From Dromiciops gliroides (lineage: Eukaryota; Chordata; Mammalia; Microbiotheria; Microbiotheriidae), in NCBI RefSeq assembly GCF_019393635.1, contig NC_057862.1:264382441-264446440 (forward strand): DNA of 64,000 bases, given 5' to 3'. The notes beneath the pieces were generated by a model. That model was not told where the DNA came from, made no database searches, and was given only the letters and a program-made list of their open reading frames with translations. Shown one piece after another: positions 35,176-46,494 of this stretch. Positions within the stretch are counted from its first letter, which is position 1. Every line of letters starts with the position of its first letter. A program made the position numbers and the translations under genes.

Positions 35176-35327
35176 TTTTTTTTTGGTCTTTTCAGGGCAA
35201 TGAGGACTAAGTGACTTGCCCAGGGTCACACAGCTAGTTAAGTGTCAAGTGTCTGAGGCTAGATTTGAACTCAGGTCCTCCTAAATCCAAGGCCTGTGCT
35301 TTATCCACTGTGCCATCTAACTGCCCC
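35176..35327 (-). mobile_element. tRNA-derived SINE
   Basis: Antisense SINE after a CATT-type run; ends CATCTAACTGCCCCC. Confidence 0.85.
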
Positions 35328-35385
35328 CTTTTCATTCATTTTAAAATTTATTTATTGTTTATTTTGTTTTTAGAAATTATTTTCT

Positions 35386-35424
35386 TTGACCCTGGGCAAG
35401 TCACTTAACCCCAATTGCCTCACC

Positions 35425-35456
<32 letters not shown>

Positions 35457-35467
35457 GAAAGAAAGAA
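35386..35467 (+). mobile_element. 5'-truncated SINE with long AAAG tail
   Basis: Only about 40 bp of SINE 3' end, then A-run and (GAAA)n. Perfect 14-bp target duplication AGAAATTATTTTCT at 35372-35385 and 35468-35481. Confidence 0.85.
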
Positions 35468-35481
35468 AGAAATTATTTTCT

Positions 35482-35692
35482 GAGGTCTGTCTCTGGGTCC
35501 AGCTTTGGGCTCTCCTCTTCACTTCTAAGCCACAACTAGGCCATCAGCCAAACTGTCCCCCAAATGATCTTGCTCCCTATGGTCCCTATTGTGGCTCCAA
35601 ACTACAGCTGTCCTCTCTACCCTGGAACTGAAATTGGGAACTCTGTTATGCTGCAAGTGCCCACAGCCAGAAAAGTCCCTACTGCACTCAAC
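35482..35692. other. Unassigned DNA
   Basis: Short spacer with no recognised feature. Confidence 0.4.
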
Positions 35693-35931
35693 AGGGCAGC
35701 TGGGTTGCACAGTGGATAGAGAACTGTCCCTGAAGTTGGGACAGAGTTCAAATCTCACACTAGCTGTGTGACACTGGCCAAGTAACTTAACCCCAATTAC
35801 CTTAAACATCTGACCCAGATGGCTCTGGAAAAGAGTGAGAATGGTAACTTTGCATAGCCCTCCCTCACTTGAATCCAATTCACTGGAAGTCATGACATCA
35901 CCCTGACAAACAACAACAACAACAATTGCAA
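35693..35931 (+). mobile_element. Longer composite SINE with (CAA)n tail
   Basis: tRNA-like head (CAGTGGATAGAG, GAGTTCAAATC) joined to a different 3' body with AAGTCATGACATCACCCTGA and an ACAACAACAAC tail. A different family from the poly(A) SINE; the tail type suggests mobilisation by an RTE-class LINE rather than L1 (inference). Confidence 0.65.
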
Positions 35932-36175
35932 TCACCAGGTATGTGCTACCTCCTTCTCACTGCAGTCACAGCCTAGGATCTGGTTAGTCTGGTCAGCACA
36001 GCTGTGCTTGTTGTCCCTTCATAGCAGAAGGCCTTTCAATCTTCTACTACTCAACCATTAGACCTTGCCCCCATAACTACCCCCCCCAGCACGTGCGCAC
36101 ACGCATATAAAGATGCACACACACACACACACACACACACACAATGTTATAAGGCAATGTTCTGTCTTCTTTTCT
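35932..36175. other. Spacer with (CA)n
   Basis: Unassigned DNA with a CA run at 36117-36142. Confidence 0.5.
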
Positions 36176-37099
36176 TGTGGAGTGTTTGGGACAAACTGCC
36201 TCAGTTTATCCAAATAACTCGAGGAGACCACCAAGTCAAGCAGAGACAGATTTATTACATCCTCATGAGGACGAGCAAAACCCAATTACACATTGAAGTC
36301 TTCCAAAGATAGGTCCAATCTTTTAGGTTTTTATATTAATCTTGAAAAGGACTGTCCCCACATATACCTCGGGTGGATGAGCTCACAATCTAACATCCAA
36401 TCCTGTCTCACCCAAGATGCAGACCCAGCTTGTGATCCATGTATGGAGACATGTCCAAGAACAAAGGGGAGAAGGGGAAGGGGTACAAGTTTGAGGAATG
36501 CCAAAGAAAGAGGGAGGCAGAAATCACTCCCTTATCTGACTGAAATTAATCATGACAGGGACTGGGGTTTTGACATGTGAGAGGAGTAAGCCGACTATTT
36601 GGAGACACGATTTTTATTACAGGCCATAAATCAAGGTGTAGCTGGCATGTGGGAACTAAGCAGAAGTAAAGTAAATAGTTCTAATTGGTAGAACTGTGAC
36701 AAGTAATAAAACTTACTGGGGGACTGGATATCTTCCAGACCCCATTCCCAAAGTTTATAGAACTGTGCCAAGTCCATTATCTCAACAATAAAACTTAAAG
36801 GAGACAGTGAGAATTTGACAACTTTTTTTTTTTTTTTGGTTTTTGTGGGGCAATCGGGGTTAAGTGACTTGCCTAGGGTCACACAGCTAGTAATTGTTAA
36901 GTGTCTGAGGCCGGATTTGAACTCAGGTCCTCCTGAATCCAGGGTCAGTGCTCCATCCACTGCGCCACCTAGCTGCCCCAAGCAATTAACTTTTAAGCAA
37001 AGCAAGAGGCTAGCTATTCTTGGGGGGGGGGGGGGGCTAGGTATCTTTCATACTCCATTCTCAGAGTTTAATCTGACTCAAATCCATAATTGTCCCACA
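36176..37099 (-). mobile_element. 3' LTR of retrovirus fossil A, with SINE
   Basis: TG...CA ends; a SINE is inserted at 36822-36980 and a G-run lies at about 37021-37036. Family-specific LTR with no second copy seen in the window. Confidence 0.65.
36822..36980 (-). mobile_element. tRNA-derived SINE in LTR
   Basis: Antisense SINE with T-run at left and CACCTAGCTGCCCC at right. Confidence 0.85.
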
Positions 37100-37119
37100 C
37101 AATCCCCCCTTTGTCTTTT
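37100..37119 (-). other. Polypurine tract of retrovirus fossil A
   Basis: Minus strand reads AAAGACAAAGGGGGGATTG directly before the LTR start, the expected plus-strand primer position. Confidence 0.7.
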
Positions 37120-40100
37120 ATGCTCAGAGAGCATACTCTGGATTTGAGTCACTGTCGTCGAGTCCTTCAGCCATACAGGATTTCAGCCCGCCAGTCCAAG
37201 TCCAACTCATCACCAGTCTCTCCTTTGTGAAGTTTCAGGATCATGGTCTTTTCCCCTGTCACAGTCAGCTGAATCTGTTGAACAGCATGTTGTATCAAAC
37301 CTATAAAGCAAGGGACTAAACAGGGACAAGTATAAGGGGAACTCAAAAAATTACAACTGAATCTAATTAATTATCCCAATACACCATATACTTGTCCAAT
37401 TCTTAGGAAGACATGTAAGCAGTTTTTGTCACAAATCCAATAGTGTCCTCTCAAGACTGGTTTTGTTCCTTGAAATATTCTATAACAATCCCCCAGATAT
37501 AACACAAAGAACTGGTGTCAATAACAACCAATATTATAACAACAGACATGATTTAAAGCCTCTTTGTAATTTCAGTGATATGCTCCCAGTGTCCATTCAC
37601 TTAGCAATTTTCATCTTTGACCTCAGATGCCCCTATTAGAATCTTTTACAAAGCAAATTTTAATAGCAAATACAACTGTTTCCCAACTTTATCCAAGGAA
37701 AGAGTAATCTCTAATTGACCCCTTCTAGGCCTGAGCATCTCCAACTAGACTCAGGTCCACCAGGCTACCACTACATTTCCCCACCCCTTCTTCCAATAGC
37801 TAAGGGAAAAGAGGGCGAAGATCTCTTCTTCTGTAACTGCTTCAGATGAATATGTGTGCAGAGCTGGCAGTAGAAGGAGCAGAAATCCTTGCAGGCCTGG
37901 TCCAGATGGTGAAGAGGTGCATAGGCTGGAATTGCTACCATAAAATTGAAAGCCTTGATCCTAGATAAAACAAACTCTCAAGAGGTTAAAGAGACAAAGG
38001 CCAAAAATTAAAAAGAACAACGATAGGGAAAAGCACAAACTTAAAGAGTGAATCCAGTAACCCCAGGATCCTGCATCAGGAGCGAAAAACTGTTCACAAA
38101 TGTCCTTCATTCAGTGAGAGGTGTCATGAATGCCCCATGCTGTTGGAAGCTGTAGCTAGTTCTGTATCTGACAGACATTATTAACAACAGATCAAAGGGT
38201 TACCACCACCCTGCTACATGCAAACCATATAACCTAGATGTTTCAAAATACTACTGAAGGCAAGACCCTTAAATCTTTCCAAATTACATATATATCCATT
38301 TCACTTCATTTCTCCAAAAGTTTTCATTCAATTGTTTAAGATCTGATCCTCACATAAAGCTTAGGTTACAAAATACCTTTGTAAGAAGATGACCACAAAC
38401 GAACTTACATAAAAGTTACCAAGTTAACTTCAATTCTAATAAAAGACTTAGGATGACATTTAACCAATTAATTTCAAAACAATGCATGTCAAATAAGTTG
38501 TCCATAATAAACCATGTTTGTATTACAGGACATGCTCTACAGACAGATATTATTTCTACATTACACAATAAACTTATAGTTTATCTCTCCATAGGTATAA
38601 CAAAACATTCTATAATTTACCCTCCTCTATTTTCTTGAAACAGACTTGAGATGTCTCTGGTTCAATTTCAACAGGCATAACTAATAACAGACAGATGACA
38701 AAGCTGAATGCTTATACATTCTAGTTGTTTAGATTCTGAAAGGGACTAGAACTTCTAAGCCAAATAACTTGAATCTTAAACCTGCATCTCACCCAGATAT
38801 TACAGTATTAATCTAGGGATGAAGAGACAATATTGTGTTCATGCTTATCAAGTGACATGATTATAGGAACTTGCCATAAAAGAAAAAGAACAAAGCTCTA
38901 GGGGAAAGGTACTTCCCAACTCCCAGTAGAAGTTTTGTAGACAGCCTAATGTAATATGCCAGATTTAACATCAGCCAGGTGGGAGAGTTTACATTCCAAA
39001 TGTAATATTTGGGAAACCGAGTCTGGAGACATCTACCTCAGCCTTTGCCAAACAGTTGGTCTCCCATACTTTCCTAAGAGAACTCCACCTGCAGTGCACA
39101 CATGTAAAACCCCTATAGGGTTGCTGGTATCATGGATCATATGGTTCACCATTCCTCGATAGTCATAACTGGAGTCAGACTCAGAGCAATAATGATCAAT
39201 AGTCTCATAACATCTTAAATAGCAAGTCCCAATAATCAGCACTAAAAATGAATTCACTTCTCAAGGATCACATATCCTAGATAGCAAGTATGAACTATAC
39301 TTGTACTTAAATAGGTTTCTCTTTTCATCCATAGGTTAGCACTACACAAATGAATCTGCTTTGAGGTGCTCAATAACAAGCAACGGTTGCAATGAGTGCA
39401 AACAATCCCAAATTGCATACTGGGAACAACCTAGAGAATGTCCCACACAATAGCACATAGTAGAGTGGGTTTAGATGTTAAACATAAGATATTGTCTTCA
39501 GAATTTCCCTAAACAATGGGAACATCTTTAAAGTGACAACAAGTTTTCATGTGTTTCTACACAGGTTCTAATTCCAATTAATTAACAACATGAGTAAAAC
39601 TTCAGATTCCCCATTAAGATGATATAAGATAGCTCATAAGTTACTATTCTTCATTAACATGTCATACATGACAAGTTCAGGCACCAACTGAACTATTGCT
39701 TAGCACCAATAAATTCAGATCAAAACATCAAGATCTTTCTCATAGCTTACTAGTCATTTAGATGTTCTAATATTACTTCAATAACCAATTGATTCAATGT
39801 TACAATAACAAATTTCCACTTTGTCTATTTGTTTCCTGCACACTAAGCAGGCTCCAACTACCTGTCAAGCAATGGTATACATCCCTTTGCACATGCAATT
39901 TCTTAATACCACATCACACATACCCTGTACATCCCAGTGACTCCCTTGGTGTAATTGTTGAAAAATCTCTCATAATAGGAACAGGCAATACTACTTTCCC
40001 ATCTGGCATCTCCCAGCCTTTATCTTTCTTCTACACTGCCCAGATTTGTTTTGCAAAAGCTTGCTCTTCTTTGTCTTCCAATATTTGCAATGCCTGGTTC

Positions 40101-42466
40101 AATGCATATAACTCACAAGTCTGGGTTGACCAAGCATCAGGAAGTCTTGCATCCTCTACCACGAGGCAGAATCCCCATCAATTACAGAATATCCACTGTG
40201 TCTTTTCCCTTCAATCACTCGGGAGGACCCATCTACAAAAAAGTTAATACCCCCTGGAATTTGGGACTCCTGAAGGTCCTCTCGTGCTTTTGTCTGATAA
40301 TCTATTAATTCCATGCAATCATGCTCACTGTCTGACCCTGCATCTTGAGTACTAGAGAGGAAATCAGTAGGGTTCAAACTAGGATCTGTGTTCATAATTA
40401 AATCATCTTTTTCTCAACAGAATAGCCTCATATTTTAAAATCCTTGAATCTGTCAGCCAGCGCCCAGCCCTCTGACTCAGGATGGCCCGCACCTGGTGGG
40501 GGGCACTAACGATTAACCCTCCCCCAAAAGTCAATTTCCTGCTTTCTTCCACTAGAACCGTGGTGGCTGCTACTGCCTGAATGCAGCTTGGCCATCCCTG
40601 GGCTACTGGGTCCAAGGTTTTAGATAGAAAGGCCACCGGCCTCTTTTGTCCTCCCCAAACCTGGGCCAAAACTCACAATGCTATTCCTTTGTCAGTATTA
40701 ACAAGGAGATGGAAGGCTTTCTGTACCACAGGGTGTGAGGGGAGTACAATCTTATTAGATTCTCTGAAATCTTGTACAAGCCTGTATGTTCCATCTGATC
40801 TCCTAGCTGGAGGTATGGGCGTATTATAGGGAGAATGTGTGGGTTCCAAAAAGCTTTTTCTATTCATTAATAAAACTTCACAACTCACAGTAGGTTTGAA
40901 CATGATAATTATCAATTTCAAATTTCCATTGCAACAAATTGGCTTACAAATAAGATAGAAAACCTTCTAAATTACACATGTTACACATTATATCCTGAAA
41001 ACATCTTCTTTTTCCCTTAAGAAACAACTTAAAATTTGTCCTTATGTGAGAAGGAATATTCACCAACCCTTCATGACATAAAATACTTTCAAATGCTAAA
41101 TATAGCTCTTTTATTCAATCCTCACCTTCAGAAAGAAACCTTTAAAATTGGAATTTCCTAGGATTGAATTGAGGAAAGTTTAACTTTGTCTCTGCTCCTC
41201 TTCTTTCTCATCTAACGTGTTTGCAGTGGGGAGGAATTTCAGCTTCTTCTAAACCAAAAAGGAAATATTCAATTAACTCATTCCAATTATAATAACAAAT
41301 TTTACTAGGCCCCTTTTACAATTCTCTCATTATTATTATTTTTTGTAGTTGTTGCTGTTTCAAATTACAGTATCCAGGATCCCAATACAACTTAAAATAA
41401 CCCAGAAGTTCTTTTTAGCCAGACCAAGTCTTTACCTCTGACTTTCTTTTCCTCTTGTCCTTCAAGATAAGAGACTGCGCTAAGGATTTCAAATCCTATC
41501 CCCCTCTAATACCAAATTAAGTTTCACAAAGAGATCACATCAAACTTCTAATTTTTAGAAAAGAAGCAAATTACTGTACTTTATTGAGGATCTATTAGAT
41601 CTTAAAGCCTTAATATACAGCTGAGAATATTCTTACTATGCCCACTTCACAGAAAACTATTATCACATTCAATTCAATTCATAACTCAAAGGAATTTAGA
41701 GAATCCAAATCTGACCATATCTCTTATACAATAAACTATTAAACTGTTGGGCACTTTTCCTTTACATATTACCTTGAGGTAGTCAGTTTAAAACTACACA
41801 AATAGAACAGTATATATATTTCACTTAGAATTAAATCAGAATTAATTCAATTAAACCCAAATTTGTTTTCTGAATGATATCATATAGAACCTCATTGATA
41901 ATTTCACTTTAGTATTAATTCATCCCGTAACTACTTAATCTAAGCACTATTTTCCTGGTTTTTTCCTTAAATTGTTCCACTACAAAAGAATGTTTTTTTT
42001 TTAAGATTTCCTTTCTCAATCCTGATTTAGACTGGTTAAAGAAGTTCCAATGGGCCAATTTACCTTATTATTTCTAGTCAATTCTAATAATTTTTAAACA
42101 ACCTTTGTGTACATAAAAAGCATATTTCTTAACCACTTGCAATGCAACAGATCTCAAAGAGGGCTTTGCTAAATTAGCTATGCCTCCACCTTTTACTCTG
42201 AGACATTCTTAGCCCCTAGAAATAGTTTGATGGCTATCCTGTATTTCAAGCCAAAAACTGAACTTAGGCAGTGTGGTTCAATGATTAGAGACAACACACA
42301 TAAAATGTATTTTTCCTTGAAACTTTTACACATTACAAATAACTCCTGATTTTAAGCTACTCCACTACAAGAAGATCTCAAGACAGATATAGACAGACTA
42401 GGCATTTGCTCTCTCATCCCCCACAACAGAAAAAGGGGAAAAGGGGGGGGTGGGCTTTCTTTTCTT

Positions 42467-42477
42467 TCTTCTCTCTC

Positions 42478-42508
<31 letters not shown>

Positions 42509-42520
42509 CCTTCTAATTTC
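42467..42520. repeat. (CT)n run
   Basis: CTCTCT simple repeat inside retrovirus fossil A. Confidence 0.9.
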
Positions 42521-43690
42521 CTTCTTTCTCTCTCTCAAAAATCCCAACTATTCACTCTCATACCCCTGGTCACACTGTCAATGCAGACAGGGCAGACCAT
42601 GTAGGCTAGCAAACAGTTTCCTAACCATTCATTCCTCCTTCTCACTTAATCAAACTTCCTCATACCTTCTCAACATACTTAAACCATCTAAAACTAGCAA
42701 AGTGGCAGCTTAGCCAATATTTCACTAAAAGACCCCATTTATATATTTTAAAGATAGACCCGGGGGATTTTAATCTGCCTATTACAAATTTTGGGTATTT
42801 CTAAGAGCAAATTTATCACATTCACTTTTTCCTTAGTTTACCTGAGGCTGCAGCGAATCCACATTCCAATGGCCCAATTCAAATTCTGAGTAATTTACAA
42901 TTCTACAACTTTTCCTTCCATAATCTCTCTGTCCCTTCTCTAACCCTTTCTTCTTTTTTTGTCAATACAGTTTGGTTTTCTTTTGAAAATATTTCTATTT
43001 TTATTTAATTTCACTTGGGACTCCTGCCAATTATTAAAACATTGCCCTACTCTAGATGTTCTACCTGTCTTTTGCTCAAGGTCTCAGCCTGGTCCGACCT
43101 CTTGACTCTGAACTCACCGGGCTCCTGGTTTTGCTTGGGAGGTCTAATAACCCTGGCCCCACATGGTCCCCTGCCTTTAAAAGGTCTCTACCATCTGGCT
43201 GGTTCTTTTTTCCAGACCCACAAACACAACAGGTAAACCTAATTCCCCCCCTAGGGGAGTTCCTATATTTTGTTCGGGATGTCTATTGTGGTTAGGCGTC
43301 CCCAGATCCTTTTCAACCCCGCAAGACTCAATAGGCCCTAGGAGGAATCCTAAGGTGATTCTGTATCTTGTATCAGAGTGTCTATTTAGTCCCAGTGACC
43401 TGTTCAACCCTGCAAAACTCAACAGCCCTTAGGATGATTATAAACCAGGGGTTTTCCTGATTTCTTCCAGAAATCCCCCCTGAATGATCACCCAGTTTAC
43501 TCACCAACCTGGTTCTGTGTACATGTTGCAAATCAATCCGGATACTCCTTACTTCAGCCGGCACTTCTGTGTCTGGTTGGCTTTTAAGTCTCTCTCTCTT
43601 TCTCCGGGCATGGATGCTGAGAAGCTTCACCAAGAGCCAGACTCCCGAACCTGCTGAACTCAGCAGGGATGTCCTTGTTCAGAAGTTCAG

Positions 43691-44490
43691 GCTCCTGAGA
43701 GTCATCATTTCTTACAGCACATTAGTATTCCATTATATTCATATACCACAACATGTTCAGCCATTCCCCAATTGATGGGCAATCCCTTAATTTCTGATTC
43801 CTTGCCACTACAAAAATAGCAACTATAAATATTTTTATACATGTGGGACCTTTTCCCTTTTTTATGATTTTGTGAGATTTAAAATTGGATACTAGAGCAT
43901 TAACCTCTCCTTTTAACTGTTTCCCTTATTTATCTCCCAGACTAGTAAATGGAAGAAGCCTCTGGTCTCTAGTTAGAGCTTTTATTGTTTGGAAATTACA
44001 AGGTGATGTTGATTAGAGGGATAGGAAAGTAGAAATACAAAACAAATAGTCTTAAGTCTAAGCTTAGTCTATATTCCCTATAAAACTCACCAAAAGCCCA
44101 AGGCCACCTTTAGGGGGGAGAGCCGCATCAAGCACGTGCTGCTAACGGTGAGCCAGGCCGAGTCTAACTCCAGTCAGCGTCTGTCTTGAGCAGCGCAGCC
44201 AGCGAACAGGAGAGCCGAAAAGACATCTCACTTCTGTTCTCTCCTTGCCTTTTAAGCTCACACCCTGGAATTGGAGTGCTTAGCAGCCGGGCTGGCGTGT
44301 GTAGCCCATGCACGGCCATTGGTCTCCTCCCCAAAAGGGTGGTCCTTCAAAAACTGGCATACTTTTTACCACAATTTCTTTGGGGAAAAGACCTAATTGT
44401 GGTATTGCTGGGTCAAAGGATATGCATAAACTTTATAGCCTTTTGGGTATAGTTCCAAAATGCTCTCCAGGATGGTTGGATCAGAAGAAC
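43691..44490 (-). mobile_element. L1 3' part, antisense, split by solo LTR4
   Basis: Antisense L1 ORF2 C-terminal sequence at 43691-43870 and 44374-44490 (GTATTGCTGGGTCAAAGGAT), interrupted by an LTR. Confidence 0.75.
43871..44373 (+). mobile_element. Solo LTR4
   Basis: TGTGAGATTTAAAATTGGAT...TTTTTACCACA with 4-bp duplication ATTT (43867-43870, 44374-44377). Contains a CACGTG E-box. Homologous to the antisense copy 49754-50329. Fossil. Confidence 0.85.
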
Positions 44491-45069
44491 AATTAGTTTA
44501 AATAGGAAGCTACTCAATAGTCTGATTCCTTTGTGATGAAACTGAGTCAGGTGCTATTGATAGGAAGATGGGCTTTTGGGTTACTCTTCTTTCCCCTGGT
44601 TTCCCTTCTTACTTCCCTCTCAGCTCTTTCTATAGGGGAAGACTTGTTAAGCGTAGACAGTCCAGCCACAGCCTAGCTTTAGAAAAAGTCAAGATGACTG
44701 ATGATGGCTGAGGTTGCAGTGGTTGACCCTGTTCTAACCAAATTCTAAGTGCTCCACAAATCATTTACATCTGCCCATTCTCCCAAGGAAAGTGGTTGCA
44801 TGCTTGGGGTGGACACCCTTGAATTCAAAGACAGGTTTGAGGCCTGATGATTACTCTTAATCATGTTTAACCTATCTGACAAAAATTTATTCCAGTGAGA
44901 CTGCTGCACATGCTACAACTTCCTGGAGCCACAAGTGAGAGTTGGATGGCAGGTGGGCAACGAAGGTGGATTAGTATCCCTGAAGAGGGTTTGGCAGCCC
45001 TCACACCAGATGTCTTAGTCTTTCTTGAACACCTGTACACCCTTACTGTGATGTAAGAAATGAGGAACT
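44491..45069. other. Unassigned DNA
   Basis: No coding or repeat family recognised. 44690-45050 has normal base composition and could be an old repeat or transcript copy. Confidence 0.35.
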
Positions 45070-45208
45070 AGGGGGCAGCTAGGTGGTGCAGTGGATAGAG
45101 CACCGGCCCTGGATTCAGGAGGACCTGAGTTCAAATACGGTCTCAGACACTTGACACTTACTAGCTGCTGTGTGACTATGGGCAAGTCACTTAACCCTCA
45201 TTGCCCTA
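45070..45208 (+). mobile_element. tRNA-derived SINE
   Basis: Sense SINE starting GGGGGCAGCTAGGTGGTGCA; its tail has become the (GAAA)n array that follows. Confidence 0.9.
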
Positions 45209-45294
45209 CGAAAGAAAGAAAGAAAGAAAGAAAGAAAGAAAAGAAAGAAAGAAAGAAAGAAAGAAAGAAGGGCAGGAAGGAATGAAGGAAGGAA

Positions 45295-45332
<38 letters not shown>

Positions 45333-45390
45333 AAAAAAGAAAGAAAGAAAGAAAGAAAAGAAAGAAAGAAAGAAAGAAAGAAAGGAGGAA
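45209..45390. repeat. (GAAA)n microsatellite
   Basis: About 180 bp of purine-only GAAA with GGAA/GGCAGG interruptions near 45268-45300, grown from a SINE tail. Confidence 0.95.
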
Positions 45391-45397
45391 ATAGCTG

Positions 45398-45531
45398 CTT
45401 TCATTTTACAGTTTAGGAAACTGAGGCAGGTTAAGTGACTTACTGAGCATCATGAAGTTGTGTCTGTGACTCAATTTGAACTCAGGTCTTTTTTACTCCA
45501 AGACCTGTATGCTATCTACTATAGGCAGTTA
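45398..45531 (-). mobile_element. MIR-like ancient SINE
   Basis: Antisense match to the MIR 3' region: CATTTTACAG, GAAACTGAGGCAGG, TTAAGTGACTTAC. Diverged. Confidence 0.65.
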
Positions 45532-46494
45532 TTTGCACTGAGAGTATGAGGGAGATGTATTCAGGAATATGCTGGGAGGTACCAGCCATGATGAGAAGAT
45601 AGAGAGGTAAGGAGAAAGGAATACCCATTGAAAAAAACAATGGGCCTTTTCCAGGTGGCTGGAGGTTGCTCCAGCACAGTAAAAACATATATCCATATAC
45701 CCATATATCCATCTCTGGTCATACTTTAAGCTATCTCACCTCCAGCTTCCCAGGCTCAGGTTTTATTCAAAGTTACCATATACCATACGGAATACATCAG
45801 ATCTTATTGAGCAAAAGATACCCCCTAGTAACAGCTTAGGTGTCTGTAGAATTGACACGAGGCAAAAGTAAGTGACTGTGTCTCTCTGAACTCTCGTTCA
45901 GGGCACCCTGAATCTTGAAACTGAATTTCCTTCTGTATAAGGCAGTACATATTAGGCATGGTGACAAAGGGGAATTACTGACTGCTCCAGAGTCAAGTCA
46001 CAGTGAGAGATAGCAATTAAAGGTACATGCTGGACAAAGGAGTTGTAGGGGAACCTATAACTCCAAGAGAATAAAAGCACAAAACTGGAGTCTTCAATGC
46101 TCAATTCAAAGTCACCAGGTATTTTTGTCCAGAACAAAGCCTTAGAATATGCAAGTTTATATTCATATATTCATGACTTGGTACATGCACAATGTGATTC
46201 TATCAGAAGGTATGTTTCTTTCCTTTCAGATTAATCAGGACTGTAATCCAACTTTAGGAAGGCTACTGATGCACTGCATGAGGGAGCATCTTTCTTAGAG
46301 TCTACTGATTCTTCAGTCTTTGTTCATATACAATTCTGGATTATCATTTTTCTAAAGTTTCCCCCAAGGTATGTGCATTTAGATTACTGAATATTTCATA
46401 GTATCATAGTTGACTGTTTCTAGTGGAAGTTCTAGCTGTACATCTAAAAACATCTAGGCATAATTCCATATGGGACCATAATTATTGTAAAATC
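45532..46494. other. Unassigned DNA
   Basis: About 960 bp with no recognised gene, V relic or repeat. Confidence 0.4.

Larger units (their letters stand above)
33400..35470 (-). mobile_element. L1 LINE 5' half (ORF1 region), antisense
   Basis: Antisense ORF1-type sequence 33400-33876 and 34483-35180, split by an antisense LTR1. Contains a CATT-type simple repeat (35070-35170) and two SINE insertions. No intact ORF. Confidence 0.65.
36176..43690 (-). mobile_element. Endogenous retrovirus fossil A (gammaretrovirus-like), minus strand
   Basis: Largest viral fossil here, about 7.5 kb. Its 3' LTR is 36176-37099 (TGTGGGACA start, TTTATT, i.e. antisense AATAAA, near 36249, end CTCCACA), preceded by a polypurine tract. 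Pol sequence lies about 40150-40920: an RT start resembling PDGTYRLVQD, the RT connection region with RPVAFLSKTLDPVAQGW, then RNase H with VDGSSR. 37120-39800 should be integrase and env territory, not clearly readable. 41000-43690 is the gag/leader side. No 5' LTR was found; an L1 abuts at about 43700. It is broken many times throughout and looks old. Confidence 0.7.

Noticed and set aside
39789-40247. 152-residue + strand frame
   Set aside because: Antisense to the RNase H/integrase part of retrovirus fossil A.
45198-45404. Open frames of Lys/Glu/Arg or Phe/Leu/Ser repeats on both strands
   Set aside because: Product of translating the (GAAA)n microsatellite; no gene.
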